Part shown: positions 9,670-18,529 of the stretch, piece by piece
Position numbering within the stretch: the stretch's first letter is position 1
Layout of the letters: each line of letters begins with the position of its first letter
Assembly: GCF_013385635.1 (NCBI RefSeq)
Contig: NZ_JACAPR010000007.1
Coordinates: 507,331 to 571,330, forward strand
Length of the DNA stretch: 64,000 bases
From: Pseudomonas gingeri
GTDB lineage: Bacteria; Pseudomonadota; Gammaproteobacteria; Pseudomonadales; Pseudomonadaceae
Direction of reading: 5' to 3'
Notes under the pieces: model-generated
Database searches by the model: none
Told to the model about the DNA's origin: nothing
What the model saw: the letters and a program-made list of their open reading frames with translations, nothing else
Made by a program: the position numbers and the translations under genes

Positions 9670-10812
9670 ATGCTGATTGTTGCCGACGAGAATATCCCCC
9701 TGATCGATGCCTTTTTTGCCGGTTTCGGCGAGATCCGCCGCCTGCCGGGGCGTGCCATCGATCGCGCGGCGGTGGCCGGGGCGGACGTGCTGCTGGTGCG
9801 CTCGGTGACTCCGGTCAGCCGCGAACTGCTCGAAGGCAGCGCGGTGCGGTTTGTCGGCACTTGCACCATCGGTACCGATCACCTTGACCTGGAGTATTTC
9901 CAGGAGGCCGGCATCCACTGGTCCAGCGCCCCCGGCTGCAATGCCCGTGGCGTGGTCGACTACGTGCTGGGCAGCCTCCTGACCCTGGCCGAGATCGAGG
10001 GCGCCGAACTGGCCCGACGTACCTATGGCGTGATCGGTGCGGGCGAAGTCGGCGGGCGCCTGATCAAGGTCCTGCGCGGCCTGGGCTGGAAAGTGCTGGT
10101 CTGTGATCCGCCACGCCAGGCGGTCGAAGGCGGTGACTATGTCGACCTGGAGCAGATTATCGAGCAGTGTGACGTGATCAGCCTGCATACACCCCTGACC
10201 CGTTCCGGGGCGCTGTCGACCTGGCACCTGCTCGATCGTCAACGGCTGGAGCGACTCAGGCCCGGTACCTGGCTGATCAATGCCGCCCGTGGCCCGGTGG
10301 TGGATAACGCCGCCCTGCGCGATGTCCTGCTGGAGCGCGAAGACCTGCAGGCGGTGCTCGATGTGTGGGAAGCCGAGCCCCAGGTGGATGTCGAGCTGGC
10401 GGAACTCTGCGTGCTCGGTTCGCCGCATATCGGCGGCTACAGCCTCGACGGCAAGCAGCGCGGCACGGCGCAGATCTACCAGGCCTATTGTGCCTTTATC
10501 GACCAGGCACCGGTGGTCAGCCTCGATGACCTGTTGCCCGAGCCGGCATTGGCGCAAATCACCCTCAATGCCGACAGCGATCCCGCCTGGGCCATGGCGA
10601 TGATCTGCCGCGCGGTGTACGACCCGCGCCGCGACGACGCGGATTTTCGTCGCAGCCTGACCGGCAATGTGGCCGAACAGCGGGTGGCGTTCGACCTGCT
10701 GCGCAAGCACTATCCCGAGCGGCGTGAAATCGAAGGGCTGGCGGTCAAGATCAACGGCGAGTCCGCGGCGTTGCGGCAGTTGGTCCTGGCCCTGGGCGCC
10801 GTGCTGGTCTGA
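9670..10812 (+). CDS. pdxB: Erythronate-4-phosphate dehydrogenase PdxB
   Basis: NAD-dependent D-2-hydroxyacid dehydrogenase of the DXP-dependent pyridoxal phosphate pathway; oxidises 4-phosphoerythronate to 2-oxo-3-hydroxy-4-phosphobutanoate. The protein has 380 residues. It begins [11 protein letters not shown] and has the catalytic-domain blocks VRSVTPV and [11 protein letters not shown], the NAD-binding motif [12 protein letters not shown], and SLHTPLT / [13 protein letters not shown] as expected. The C-terminal PdxB-specific dimerisation region is present. ATG 9670 has an AAGGAG site; an upstream open extension lacks family similarity. Confidence 0.96.
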   Translation: MLIVADENIPLIDAFFAGFGEIRRLPGRAIDRAAVAGADVLLVRSVTPVSRELLEGSAVRFVGTCTIGTDHLDLEYFQEAGIHWSSAPGCNARGVVDYVLGSLLTLAEIEGAELARRTYGVIGAGEVGGRLIKVLRGLGWKVLVCDPPRQAVEGGDYVDLEQIIEQCDVISLHTPLTRSGALSTWHLLDRQRLERLRPGTWLINAARGPVVDNAALRDVLLEREDLQAVLDVWEAEPQVDVELAELCVLGSPHIGGYSLDGKQRGTAQIYQAYCAFIDQAPVVSLDDLLPEPALAQITLNADSDPAWAMAMICRAVYDPRRDDADFRRSLTGNVAEQRVAFDLLRKHYPERREIEGLAVKINGESAALRQLVLALGAVLV

Positions 10813-10838
10813 CGTCGTGTCAGGATCAACACGCACTG

Positions 10839-10862
10839 TGTAGGAGCCGGCTTGCCGGCGAT
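10839..10862 (+). repeat. Solo REP element after pdxB
   Basis: Same 24-base REP core as at 6511-6534, located 27 bases after the pdxB stop codon. Confidence 0.85.
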
Positions 10863-10894
10863 GAGGCCCGTGACCTGCACCAGCCGACCGGACA

Positions 10895-10920
10895 GAAAAA
10901 ACCCGGCATCAGGGCCGGGT
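10895..10920 (-). terminator. Intrinsic terminator of the 58-residue ORF
   Basis: On the minus strand ACCCGGC-CCTGAT-GCCGGGT is followed by TTTTTT, starting 21 bases after the small gene's stop. This is a textbook rho-independent terminator. Confidence 0.85.
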
Positions 10921-10940
10921 CGATAAAAGAGTTCGGGCTA

Positions 10941-11117
10941 TCAGTCTTGCTGCACAGGCTTGACCAATCGCTGTTCCAGTTCGCGGCACGCGTCCTGGAT
11001 CATTTCTTCGGTGATCGGAACTTCGCGTCCTGCTGCGTCGATAATCGCGCAGCCCAGGGTTTCCGGCTTGGGATGACGAATCACCGGGATCTGGTTAGTG
11101 CTGTGTTGCAAGTCCAT
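10941..11117 (-). CDS. Small conserved-type protein of unknown function (58 aa)
   Basis: The frame ATG 11117 to TGA 10941 encodes a 58-residue acidic protein starting MDLQHSTNQIPVIRHPKPE and ending RLVKPVQQD. GGAGA lies 8 nt before the ATG and a strong terminator follows the stop, so it has complete gene punctuation. It shows no signal peptide or membrane segment; the centre (AIIDAAGREVPITEEMIQDA) suggests a small alpha/beta fold. I do not know its function. It is divergent from the ABC exporter gene. Confidence 0.8.
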   Translation of the reverse strand: MDLQHSTNQIPVIRHPKPETLGCAIIDAAGREVPITEEMIQDACRELEQRLVKPVQQD

Positions 11118-11394
11118 GGCCTGTCTCCATATTCAGGTGCTTGATCATCAGGTGCCTGACAAGTGTATAACCGCGGCATGACCAGGTTGTGACAACCTTC
11201 TACCGCACAACCCTGTCGCACAGCGCCGCATGACCAGTGCAACAGAAATGGCGCAGTGTCGCCAGCCGGGTGTTAGACCGATCTTTTCTAGGCGCTAGCG
11301 TTTGCGGTCATAATTAACCTGACTGATTGCGTTTTGCAGAAGTTCACTCGAACTTCGGTGTAGGCTCTGTTTATCCCATCACGGATCCGCCTCC
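11118..11394. other. Divergent intergenic region upstream of the ABC exporter
   Basis: 277 bases holding the promoters of the 58-residue ORF and the exporter gene. Beyond AT-rich stretches near 11305-11345 I see no confident regulatory site. Confidence 0.4.
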
Positions 11395-13185
11395 ATGCTT
11401 TCAGCTCGTCAACGCCGGGCCATCCGCCTGGCCAGCCGTTTTGTCGCCCCTTATCGCTGGCAGGCCATCGGTGCCTTGCTGGCGTTGATCGTCACCGCCG
11501 GCATCACCTTGTCCATGGGCCAGGGCATCCGCCTGTTGGTGGACAAGGGCTTCATGACCCAGTCGCCGCACCTGCTCAACCAGTCCATCGGCCTGTTCCT
11601 CCTGTTGGTGCTGGGGCTGGCGGTCGGTACGTTCGCGCGCTTCTACCTGGTGTCGTGGATCGGCGAGCGGGTGGTGGCCGATATTCGCCGGCAGGTTTTC
11701 AATCACTTGATCTACCTGCATCCGGGGTTCTACGAGAACAACCGCAGCTCGGAAATCCAGTCGCGACTGACCGCCGACACCACCTTGCTGCAATCGGTGA
11801 TCGGTTCCTCCCTGTCGTTGTTCCTGCGCAACGCGCTGATGGTCATCGGCGGCGTGGTGCTGCTGTTCATTACCAACCCCAAGCTGACCAGTATCGTGGT
11901 GGTCGCCTTGCCGCTGGTGCTGGCGCCGATCCTGATCTTCGGGCGGCGGGTACGCAGCCTGTCGCGCCTGAGCCAGGACCGTATCGCCGATGTCGGCAGC
12001 TATGTGTCCGAAACCCTCGGCCAGATCAAGACCGTGCAGGCCTACAACCACCAGGTACAGGACGAGAAGCGCTTTGCGGTGACCGTCGAGGAGGCTTTCC
12101 AGACCGCGCGCAAGCGTATTGTCCAGCGGGCCTGGCTGATCACCCTGGTGATCGTGCTGGTGCTCGGCGCGGTGGGCGTCATGCTCTGGGTCGGAGGGAT
12201 GGATGTGATCGCCGGGAAGATCTCCGGCGGTGAACTGGCGGCCTTTGTCTTCTACAGCCTGATCGTCGGTAGCGCCTTCGGCACCCTCAGCGAAGTGATC
12301 GGCGAACTGCAACGGGCGGCGGGCGCGGCGGAGCGCATCGGCGAGCTGCTGCAGGCGAGCAACGACATCACCGCACCGGCCAACGGCGGGGTACGACTGG
12401 CCGACCGGGTCAGCGGTGATCTGGTGCTGGAGAACCTGCGGTTCAGCTACCCGTCACGCCCTGACAGCTACGCCATCGACGGCCTCGACCTGACCGTCAA
12501 GGCCGGTGAAACCCTGGCGCTGGTGGGACCGTCGGGGGCGGGCAAGTCGACCCTGTTCGACCTGCTGCTGCGTTTCTATGACCCGCAACAGGGTCGCCTG
12601 CTGCTCGACGGACAAGCCCTGACCCAGCTCGACCCGCTCGATCTGCGCCGCTGTTTTGCCCTGGTGTCGCAAAGCCCGGCGCTGTTTTTCGGCAGCGTCG
12701 AGGAGAACATCCGCTATGGCAACCCGACGGCCAGCGACGAGCAGGTCCGCGAGGCGGCGCGGATCGCCCATGCCCATGACTTCATCCTGCAGATGCCGGA
12801 CGGTTACCAGACCCACCTGGGTGATGGTGGCCTCGGCCTGTCCGGCGGCCAGCGCCAACGCCTGGCGATTGCCCGGGCGTTGCTGGTGGATGCGCCGATC
12901 CTGCTGCTGGACGAAGCCACCAGCGCCCTCGATGCCCAGAGCGAACACCTGATCCAGCAAGCCCTGCCCAGCCTGATGCAGGGCCGCACCACCCTGGTGA
13001 TCGCCCACCGCCTGGCCACGGTACAGAACGCCGACCGGATCGCGGTGATGGACCAGGGCAAGCTGGTTGCCATTGGCACCCACGCCCAGTTGATCGCCAG
13101 TAATCCGCTGTATGCGCGCCTGGCGGCGTTGCAGTTCAATGTTCGGCAAAGCGGGGTTGTTGACGGCGGAGGCGTGGTGCAGTGA
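11395..13185 (+). CDS. ABCB-type exporter, fused permease and ATPase (MsbA-like)
   Basis: Half-size ABC exporter of 596 residues. The N-terminal half carries six hydrophobic helices (about residues 20-310) and the coupling region ENNRSSEIQSRLTADT. The C-terminal nucleotide-binding domain shows Walker A GPSGAGKST, Q-loop region LVSQSPALFF, signature LSGGQRQRLAIARALL, Walker B ILLLDEATSALD and the H-loop VIAHRL. Proteins of this branch export lipids, peptides or drugs; the substrate cannot be read from the sequence. ATG 11395 has only a weak GGAT site. It stands alone, convergent with ppnP. Confidence 0.9.
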   Translation: MLSARQRRAIRLASRFVAPYRWQAIGALLALIVTAGITLSMGQGIRLLVDKGFMTQSPHLLNQSIGLFLLLVLGLAVGTFARFYLVSWIGERVVADIRRQVFNHLIYLHPGFYENNRSSEIQSRLTADTTLLQSVIGSSLSLFLRNALMVIGGVVLLFITNPKLTSIVVVALPLVLAPILIFGRRVRSLSRLSQDRIADVGSYVSETLGQIKTVQAYNHQVQDEKRFAVTVEEAFQTARKRIVQRAWLITLVIVLVLGAVGVMLWVGGMDVIAGKISGGELAAFVFYSLIVGSAFGTLSEVIGELQRAAGAAERIGELLQASNDITAPANGGVRLADRVSGDLVLENLRFSYPSRPDSYAIDGLDLTVKAGETLALVGPSGAGKSTLFDLLLRFYDPQQGRLLLDGQALTQLDPLDLRRCFALVSQSPALFFGSVEENIRYGNPTASDEQVREAARIAHAHDFILQMPDGYQTHLGDGGLGLSGGQRQRLAIARALLVDAPILLLDEATSALDAQSEHLIQQALPSLMQGRTTLVIAHRLATVQNADRIAVMDQGKLVAIGTHAQLIASNPLYARLAALQFNVRQSGVVDGGGVVQ

Positions 13186-13280
13186 TTACGTGACCCTACA
13201 AGTAACCGACCAGGTAGCGCGGCTGTTGGCCGTAGCCGATAAAGCTCCGGCGGATAGCGCAGGTGCTGAGTCCACCCCAT

Positions 13281-13306
13281 AAAAAACGGCGCCCGCAGGC
13301 GCCGTT
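13281..13306 (-). terminator. Terminator after ppnP
   Basis: The perfect hairpin AACGGCGCC-CGCA-GGCGCCGTT has a run of A on its left side, read as TTTTTT on the minus strand. It closes ppnP and may also slow transcription from the exporter gene. Confidence 0.85.
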
Positions 13307-13324
13307 CTGGTACTGCCGCCTGAC

Positions 13325-13606
13325 TCAGCGGTATTCGCACAGGTAAGCGGTTTCCACGGCGACTTTCAGTTGGAACTTGCTGTTGGCCGGTACATTGAAC
13401 TGGCTGCCGCTGGCGAAGGTTTCCCAGTCGCTGCTGTCGGGCAGCCTGACGGTCAGGGCGCCGGACACCACGTGCATGATTTCACGCTGGGCGGTGCCGA
13501 ACTCGTATTCGCCCGGAGCCATGACGCCGATGGTGGCCGCGCCTTCGGCTTGTGCGAAGGCAATCGACTTGACGGTGCCGTCGAAGTACTCGTTGACTTT
13601 AAACAT
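13325..13606 (-). CDS. ppnP: Pyrimidine/purine nucleoside phosphorylase PpnP
   Basis: Single-domain cupin of 93 residues (DUF1255/YaiE family) that phosphorolyses nucleosides. The start [17 protein letters not shown] and the blocks [26 protein letters not shown] and [13 protein letters not shown] are characteristic. The length equals the E. coli protein within a residue or two. It is monocistronic, with a clear terminator downstream. Confidence 0.95.
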   Translation of the reverse strand: MFKVNEYFDGTVKSIAFAQAEGAATIGVMAPGEYEFGTAQREIMHVVSGALTVRLPDSSDWETFASGSQFNVPANSKFQLKVAVETAYLCEYR

Positions 13607-13703
13607 GGGCGATTCCTCGAAATGAGCTGGAAAATTTGGCCGATCAGTATGCCGAAGCGGTTTTGCCTCGTCACGCGTTGAAAAGACGACTTCGCCCGCA
13701 TTC

Positions 13704-13792
13704 TGTAGGAGCCGGCTTGCCGGCGATCACTATCCGGGCGTCGACATCGTGTCGCCTGATGGATTGCAATCGCCGGCAAGCCGGCTCCTACA
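13704..13792. repeat. REPIN between ppnP and the exonuclease gene
   Basis: REP copies at 13704-13727 and, inverted, at 13769-13792. The second overlaps the exonuclease gene end and gives it its TAG stop codon. Confidence 0.85.
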
Positions 13793-14336
13793 GGGGCAAC
13801 ATGAGGCTCAGCGGCAACAACCGCGCGGTATTGCGCGCATCTTCCAGCGCCCGGTGCTGCTGTCCACTGAACTGCATGCCCGCCAGTTGCAGGGCGCCGT
13901 TCAGGCCCAGGGGTTTTTGCAGCTTGCGGGCCTTGGCGAAACGCTGTTTGAGGTTGGCGTGGGGGATCTGGCTCAACAGGCTGTTCAACTGCAGGAGACG
14001 CCAATCCTGTTCCAGTTGCCGACGGTCATAGTCGCCCCAGCTGGCCCAGCCTTCCAGGCGCTCCCGATGTTGGCCGAGCCAGCGCTCGAATCCTTCCCAG
14101 ACCTGCGCCAGCGGCGCGGCGCCGTCGATGTTGGCCTGGGTGATATGCGTCAGTTCGCGGCAAAATGACGTCAGCAGCGGCCTGCGCAGGGGCCGTACGA
14201 AACGCTGGAAGTGGTCCAGCTCGCGGCCCTCGCGGTTGACCAGGGTCGCACCGATCTCGATGATTTCCATCTCCGCCAGCGGCCAGCCCCCGTCATCCGT
14301 CGTGGCTTCCAGATCAATCACCAGCCAGTGCGGCAT
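13788..14336 (-). CDS. DEDDh 3'-5' exonuclease (KapD/ERI-1-like)
   Basis: 182-residue exonuclease-fold protein. The first acidic motif is WLVIDLEATTDD (D-x-E), and the third is HRALEDARNTARL with the histidine and aspartate typical of DEDDh enzymes; LTHITQANIDGA and WASWGDYDRRQLEQDW fit the ERI-1/KapD subgroup. Likely acts on single-stranded RNA or DNA ends; substrate unknown. ATG 14336 (MPHWLVIDLE) has GGAG 9 nt ahead and is preferred over the ATG 7 codons upstream. The C-terminus (MLPL-stop) is closed by a TAG that belongs to the REPIN. Confidence 0.88.
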   Translation of the reverse strand: MPHWLVIDLEATTDDGGWPLAEMEIIEIGATLVNREGRELDHFQRFVRPLRRPLLTSFCRELTHITQANIDGAAPLAQVWEGFERWLGQHRERLEGWASWGDYDRRQLEQDWRLLQLNSLLSQIPHANLKQRFAKARKLQKPLGLNGALQLAGMQFSGQQHRALEDARNTARLLPLSLMLPL

Positions 14337-14408
14337 CTCGAGCTCCGAAGACAGCATCCTAGTCGGCTCAGCGTAGCCAAAGCCAACGCATCCGCCTAGG
14401 CTCTCTGT

Positions 14409-14441
14409 GAAAACTGCCTGATCGCCGCCCGGCGAGTTTTC
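14409..14441 (-). terminator. Putative terminator after atuF
   Basis: Outer arms GAAAACT and AGTTTTC enclose an inner CGCC-GGGC-GGCG stem, 18 bases after the atuF stop, with T-rich sequence in the distal arm. No further atu gene lies downstream. Confidence 0.5.
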
Positions 14442-14459
14442 TTATGGCGCTCGGGGTGC

Positions 14460-16421
14460 TTATTCCACGACCAGCAGTATCTGCCGGTTTTTCACCTGGT
14501 CGCCCCGGCCCGCCTGTACGCGGCGCACCACGCCATCGATCGCGGCCTTCAGCGGATGTTCCATCTTCATCGCTTCGAGCACCATCAGCAGTTGGCCTTT
14601 GCGCACCTGGCTGCCTTCGCTGACCAATACCTCGACAATCGCGCCGTCCATGGGCGCCTTCACCGTGCCGGAACTGGCCGTGCCCCGGTTTTCCACCGGA
14701 GCCAGGCTCAGATCCCGCAGATGCAGGCTGCCAGGACGGGTGAACAGCCACAGCTGCTCGTCCTCCAGGCGATAGGCGTGCCGGCGCTGTATGCCATCCA
14801 GCTCGACCGTCACCCAGCGGCTGTCGCGCTCCAGCACGCGGACTTCGATTTCCCGGTCGGCATGGCGGACCCGCAGTGGGGTATTGGGGCTGACCAGCAG
14901 TTGCAGATCGACCGTGGTCTCGCCCAGGCCGAGGCGATAGTGCCGGGGAACGCCGGGGCCGTTGCGCCAGTTGGCGAGGCGGCCGGCATGGCGCGCCGCC
15001 CGTGCCTCATGGAACAGCACCGCCGCCAGCGCCAGTTCGGCACTGGATGGCTGATAGGCTTGCAGGCTCGGATCGGCGCTGAAGTGCTCGCCGATAAACG
15101 CGGTGCTGAAATCACCGGCGACAAACGTCGGGTGCCCGAGCAGGTTGGCCAGCAGGCGCTGGTTGCTGGCCAGGCCGAGCAGGACACAGTCCTCGACCGC
15201 TCGCAAGAGCTTGCGCCGGGCCTCTTCGCGGGTCGCGCCGTGGGCGATCAGCTTGCCCAGCAGCGGATCGTAGAACGGGCTGATGTCCTGGCCTTCGAGC
15301 AGACCGTGGTCGACCCGCACGCCGCCCGCCAAATCCGGTTCCCAGCCCAGCAGCTGCCCGGTTTGCGGCAGGAAGTCGCGGGTCGGATCTTCGGCATACA
15401 GGCGCACTTCGATGGCATGTCCCTGGAGCATGATCTGCTCCTGGCGCAAGGGCAGCGGCAGTCCCGCCGCGACATCGAGCTGCCAGGCCACCAGGTCGAG
15501 GCCGGTGATCAGCTCGGTGACCGGGTGCTCTACCTGCAGGCGTGTGTTCATTTCCAGGAAGTAGAAACGGCCACGGGCGTCCAGCAGGAACTCCACGGTC
15601 CCGGCCCCCACGTAGTTCACCGCGCGTCCGGCCTGCAAGGCTGCTTCGCCCATGGCCTGGCGCAGCGTTCCGGTCATCACCGGGCAGGGTGCTTCCTCGA
15701 TGATCTTCTGGTGCCGGCGCTGGATCGAGCAATCGCGCTCGCCGAGGTACAGCAGGTTGCCGTACTGGTCGCCGAACAACTGTATTTCCACATGGCGCGG
15801 TTCGATCAGCGCCTGTTCGAGGATCAACTCGTCGTAGCCAAAGGCGTGCAGCGCCTCGGAGCGGGCGGTGCGCAGTTGTGCGAGCAGCTGCGCGGGGTCG
15901 TCGACCAGGCGCATGCCGCGCCCGCCGCCACCGGCACTGGCCTTGATCATCAACGGGTAGCCGATGCGTGTGGCTTCGCGGGCAAGGGTCGCGTCGTCCT
16001 GCTCGGCGCCCTGGTAGCCGGCGATACAGGGTACGCCAGCGGCAAGCATGGCGATTTTCGAGCGGCGCTTGTTGCCCATCAGGTCGATGGCTTCGGGGCT
16101 GGGGCCGATAAAGATGATGCCGACGTCCTGGCAGGCGCGGGCAAAGGCGGCGTTCTCCGAGAGAAAGCCATAGCCGGGGTGAATGGCGTCGGCTCCGCAG
16201 CGGCGGGCGGCGTCGAGCAGGGCGGCGCTATCGAGGTAGGACTGCGCGACCTGGGACGCACCGATGCACACGGCTTCATCGGCCAGCTGCACATGGCGGG
16301 CGCCGGCATCGGCCTCGCTGAACACCGCGACGGTCCGATAGCCCTGTGCCTTGGCCGTGCGGATCACCCGGCAGGCGATTTCGCCACGGTTGGCGATCAG
16401 GATCTTGTGAAAGGCGGGCAT
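14460..16421 (-). CDS. atuF: Geranyl-CoA carboxylase alpha (biotin) subunit AtuF
   Basis: Biotin-containing subunit that, with AtuC, carboxylates geranyl-CoA to isohexenylglutaconyl-CoA; 653 residues. The biotin carboxylase domain begins FHKILIANRGEIACRVIRTA, with ATP-grasp motifs KASAGGGGRGMR, ERDCSIQRRHQKIIEEAPCP and FLEMNTRLQVEHPVTE. The C-terminal biotinyl domain carries the lysine motif VLEAMKMEHPL. ATG 16421 has AAAGGA 10 nt ahead; the open frame upstream of it is only REP sequence. By sequence alone this could be the methylcrotonyl-CoA carboxylase subunit LiuD, but the neighbours AtuA-E and the absence of other liu genes decide for AtuF. Confidence 0.9.
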   Translation of the reverse strand: MPAFHKILIANRGEIACRVIRTAKAQGYRTVAVFSEADAGARHVQLADEAVCIGASQVAQSYLDSAALLDAARRCGADAIHPGYGFLSENAAFARACQDVGIIFIGPSPEAIDLMGNKRRSKIAMLAAGVPCIAGYQGAEQDDATLAREATRIGYPLMIKASAGGGGRGMRLVDDPAQLLAQLRTARSEALHAFGYDELILEQALIEPRHVEIQLFGDQYGNLLYLGERDCSIQRRHQKIIEEAPCPVMTGTLRQAMGEAALQAGRAVNYVGAGTVEFLLDARGRFYFLEMNTRLQVEHPVTELITGLDLVAWQLDVAAGLPLPLRQEQIMLQGHAIEVRLYAEDPTRDFLPQTGQLLGWEPDLAGGVRVDHGLLEGQDISPFYDPLLGKLIAHGATREEARRKLLRAVEDCVLLGLASNQRLLANLLGHPTFVAGDFSTAFIGEHFSADPSLQAYQPSSAELALAAVLFHEARAARHAGRLANWRNGPGVPRHYRLGLGETTVDLQLLVSPNTPLRVRHADREIEVRVLERDSRWVTVELDGIQRRHAYRLEDEQLWLFTRPGSLHLRDLSLAPVENRGTASSGTVKAPMDGAIVEVLVSEGSQVRKGQLLMVLEAMKMEHPLKAAIDGVVRRVQAGRGDQVKNRQILLVVE

Positions 16422-16464
16422 TGGCTGGGTCCTTTGGTTCTGTGTCGGTAATGGTGCCAACCCT

Positions 16465-16549
16465 TGTAGGCACCGACTTGCCGGCGATGGCGGCCGACCG
16501 GTCGATGCAGGGCCTGCTGGCCTCATCGCCGGCAAGCCGGCTCCTGCAG
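16465..16549. repeat. REPIN between atuF and atuE
   Basis: A diverged REP (TGTAGGCACCGACTTGCCGG) at 16465-16488 and an inverted good copy at 16525-16549 that forms the 3' end of atuE. Confidence 0.8.
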
Positions 16550-17350
16550 GGGATCGCTTTCAGTCGCCCAGTTCGGTTGGCGTTTTTGCATGAAGGCCTG
16601 CGTCCCCTCGGTGCCTTCGGCTCCGGTCACCGCTTCGCCGAAGCGCCGGGCCGCCTGATCGAGCAACGGCCCCAGCGGCTGTTCGTCCAGCAGCAGGGCC
16701 TTGGTCGCGGCATTGGCTTGCGGCGCACAGCGCAGTACCTGGCCGAGCACCTCGCCGAGACGCTCGGCCAGGCCCTGGGCATCGTGCTCGACAAAATGCA
16801 CCAGCCCCAGGCGTCCGGCCTCTTCGCCGTCAAAGCGTGCTGCGGTCAAGGCCAGGCGACGGGCCTGGGTCAGGCCGATGCGTCGGACCACAAAGGGCGC
16901 GATCTGCGCCGGCAACAAGCCCAGACTGGTTTCCGGCAGGCCGAATTGCGCGGTGTGCGCGGCAATCGCGATGTCGCTGACACAGGCCAGGCCGAAGCCG
17001 CCGCCGAGTACGGCGCCTTGCAATACGGCGATCACCACCTGCGGTTGCTGCTGGGTTTCTTCCAGCAGGGCGCCGAACGCCCGGTTCAGTTCCTGATAGG
17101 CCTGGGCTCCCTGGGCGCGGGCCTGGACCATGTCCCTTATATCGCCACCGGAGCAGAAATGCCCGCCGGCTCCGCACAGCACCAACGCTCGCACCGCGCG
17201 ATCGTCGCGCACGGCGGCCATTACCGCACGCAGTTCGGCGACCATCTGCAGGCTCATGGCATTGCGACTGTCCGGGCGGTCGAGGGTGATATGCAACACA
17301 CCGTTGTGGGTTTCCAGGCCCAGGGTCTGGCAGACGGGCAGGGCGCTCAT
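16523..17350 (-). CDS. atuE: Isohexenylglutaconyl-CoA hydratase AtuE
   Basis: Crotonase-fold hydratase of 275 residues that hydrates isohexenylglutaconyl-CoA in acyclic terpene breakdown. Oxyanion-hole and active-site blocks are visible: CGAGGHFCSGGDIRDM and AVLQGAVLGGGFGLACVSDIAIA. ATG 17350 overlaps the atuD stop (ATGA), implying translational coupling. The last eight codons (LQEPACRR) and the TGA are read from a REP element, so the native C-terminus appears to have been replaced or extended. Confidence 0.9.
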   Translation of the reverse strand: MSALPVCQTLGLETHNGVLHITLDRPDSRNAMSLQMVAELRAVMAAVRDDRAVRALVLCGAGGHFCSGGDIRDMVQARAQGAQAYQELNRAFGALLEETQQQPQVVIAVLQGAVLGGGFGLACVSDIAIAAHTAQFGLPETSLGLLPAQIAPFVVRRIGLTQARRLALTAARFDGEEAGRLGLVHFVEHDAQGLAERLGEVLGQVLRCAPQANAATKALLLDEQPLGPLLDQAARRFGEAVTGAEGTEGTQAFMQKRQPNWATESDPLQEPACRR

Positions 17351-18504
17351 CGTTTTTTCCCCGGCAGGATGCCCATCAGCTTGCAGATGATGCCGAGCAT
17401 GATTTCGTCGGCACCGCCGCCGATCGACACCAGCCGCACATCGCGATAGGCCCGGGCCACCGGGTTGTCCCACATGTAGCCCATGCCGCCCCAGTATTGC
17501 AGGCAAGCGTCGGTGACCTCGCGGCCCAGTCGCCCGGCCTTGAGCTTGGCCATGGAGGCCAGGCGGGTGACGTCCTGGCCCCTGGTGTATTGCTCGGTGG
17601 CCTGGTAGACCAGCGCCCGCAGGCATTCGATCTCGGTGGACAGTTCGGCGAGGCGGAAGTGGATTACCTGGTTGTCGAGCAGCGGGCTGCCGAAGGTCTG
17701 GCGTTCCTTGCAGTAGGCAATGGTGCTGTCGACGCAGTACTCCAGGCCCTTGATCATGTTCGCCGCGCCGAACAGCCGTTCCTCCTGGAACTGCAGCATC
17801 TGCATCATGAACCCCGCACCTTCCTGGCCGATGCGGTTGCGCTGGGGCACGCGGACGTTGTCGAAGAAGATCTGCGCGGTTTCCGAGCTGCGCATGCCGA
17901 GTTTGTCCAGGTGCGGGCTGAGGCTGATGCCCGGGCTGTTCATCGGCACCATGATCAGCGACTTGTTGACGTGCGGCTTGTCGTCCGAGGTGTTGGCCAG
18001 CAGGCAGATAAAGTCGGCGCTCGGTGAATTGGTGATCCACATCTTGCTGCCATTGATCACATAGTCGTCACCGTCCTTGCGCGCATGGGTCTTGAGCCCG
18101 GCGACATCGGAACCGGCACCGACTTCGGAAACGCCGATGCAGCCCACCTGCTCGCCACTGATGGCCGGACGCAGGAATTCCTCGCGCAGGGCATCGGAGC
18201 CGAAGCGCGCCAGGGCCGGGGTGCACATGTCGGTCTGCACGCCGATGGACATGGGGATCCCTCCGCAGTGGATGCTGCCGAACTCCTCCGCGGCGACAAT
18301 CGAATAGCTGTAGTCCAGGCCCATGCCGCCAAACTGCTCGGGCTTGGAAATACCCAGCAGGCCCAGCTCGCCGGCCTTGCGAAAGATGCCATGGATCGGG
18401 AAGCGCCCGGCCTTTTCCCATTCATCGACATGGGGATTGATCTCGTGTTCGACGAACTGGCGAACGGTACGGCGCAGCGCTTCATGTTCCTGGGTAAAGA
18501 TCAT
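17347..18504 (-). CDS. atuD: Citronellyl-CoA dehydrogenase AtuD
   Basis: FAD-dependent acyl-CoA dehydrogenase of 385 residues; oxidises citronellyl-CoA to geranyl-CoA. Family blocks are present: IGVSEVGAGSDVAGLKT, WITNSPSADFICLLA, the C-terminal YWGGMGYM and YRDVRLVSIGGGADEIML. It begins with ATG 18504 after AGGAGAACAACA. It lies between atuC and atuE in the atu operon and overlaps atuE by 4 nt. Confidence 0.93.
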   Translation of the reverse strand: MIFTQEHEALRRTVRQFVEHEINPHVDEWEKAGRFPIHGIFRKAGELGLLGISKPEQFGGMGLDYSYSIVAAEEFGSIHCGGIPMSIGVQTDMCTPALARFGSDALREEFLRPAISGEQVGCIGVSEVGAGSDVAGLKTHARKDGDDYVINGSKMWITNSPSADFICLLANTSDDKPHVNKSLIMVPMNSPGISLSPHLDKLGMRSSETAQIFFDNVRVPQRNRIGQEGAGFMMQMLQFQEERLFGAANMIKGLEYCVDSTIAYCKERQTFGSPLLDNQVIHFRLAELSTEIECLRALVYQATEQYTRGQDVTRLASMAKLKAGRLGREVTDACLQYWGGMGYMWDNPVARAYRDVRLVSIGGGADEIMLGIICKLMGILPGKKR

Positions 18505-18529
18505 TGTTGTTCTCCTGTGGTCTTGGCGC

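Noticed and set aside
11307..11330. TAATT followed by CGT upstream of the ABC exporter gene, like a PvdS box.
   Set aside because: The spacer is 14 bases, not 16, and the gene has no link to pyoverdine.
14460..16421. Identity as methylcrotonyl-CoA carboxylase subunit LiuD.
   Set aside because: The neighbours are AtuA-E and AtuR in the known atu order, which points to the geranyl-CoA carboxylase AtuF.
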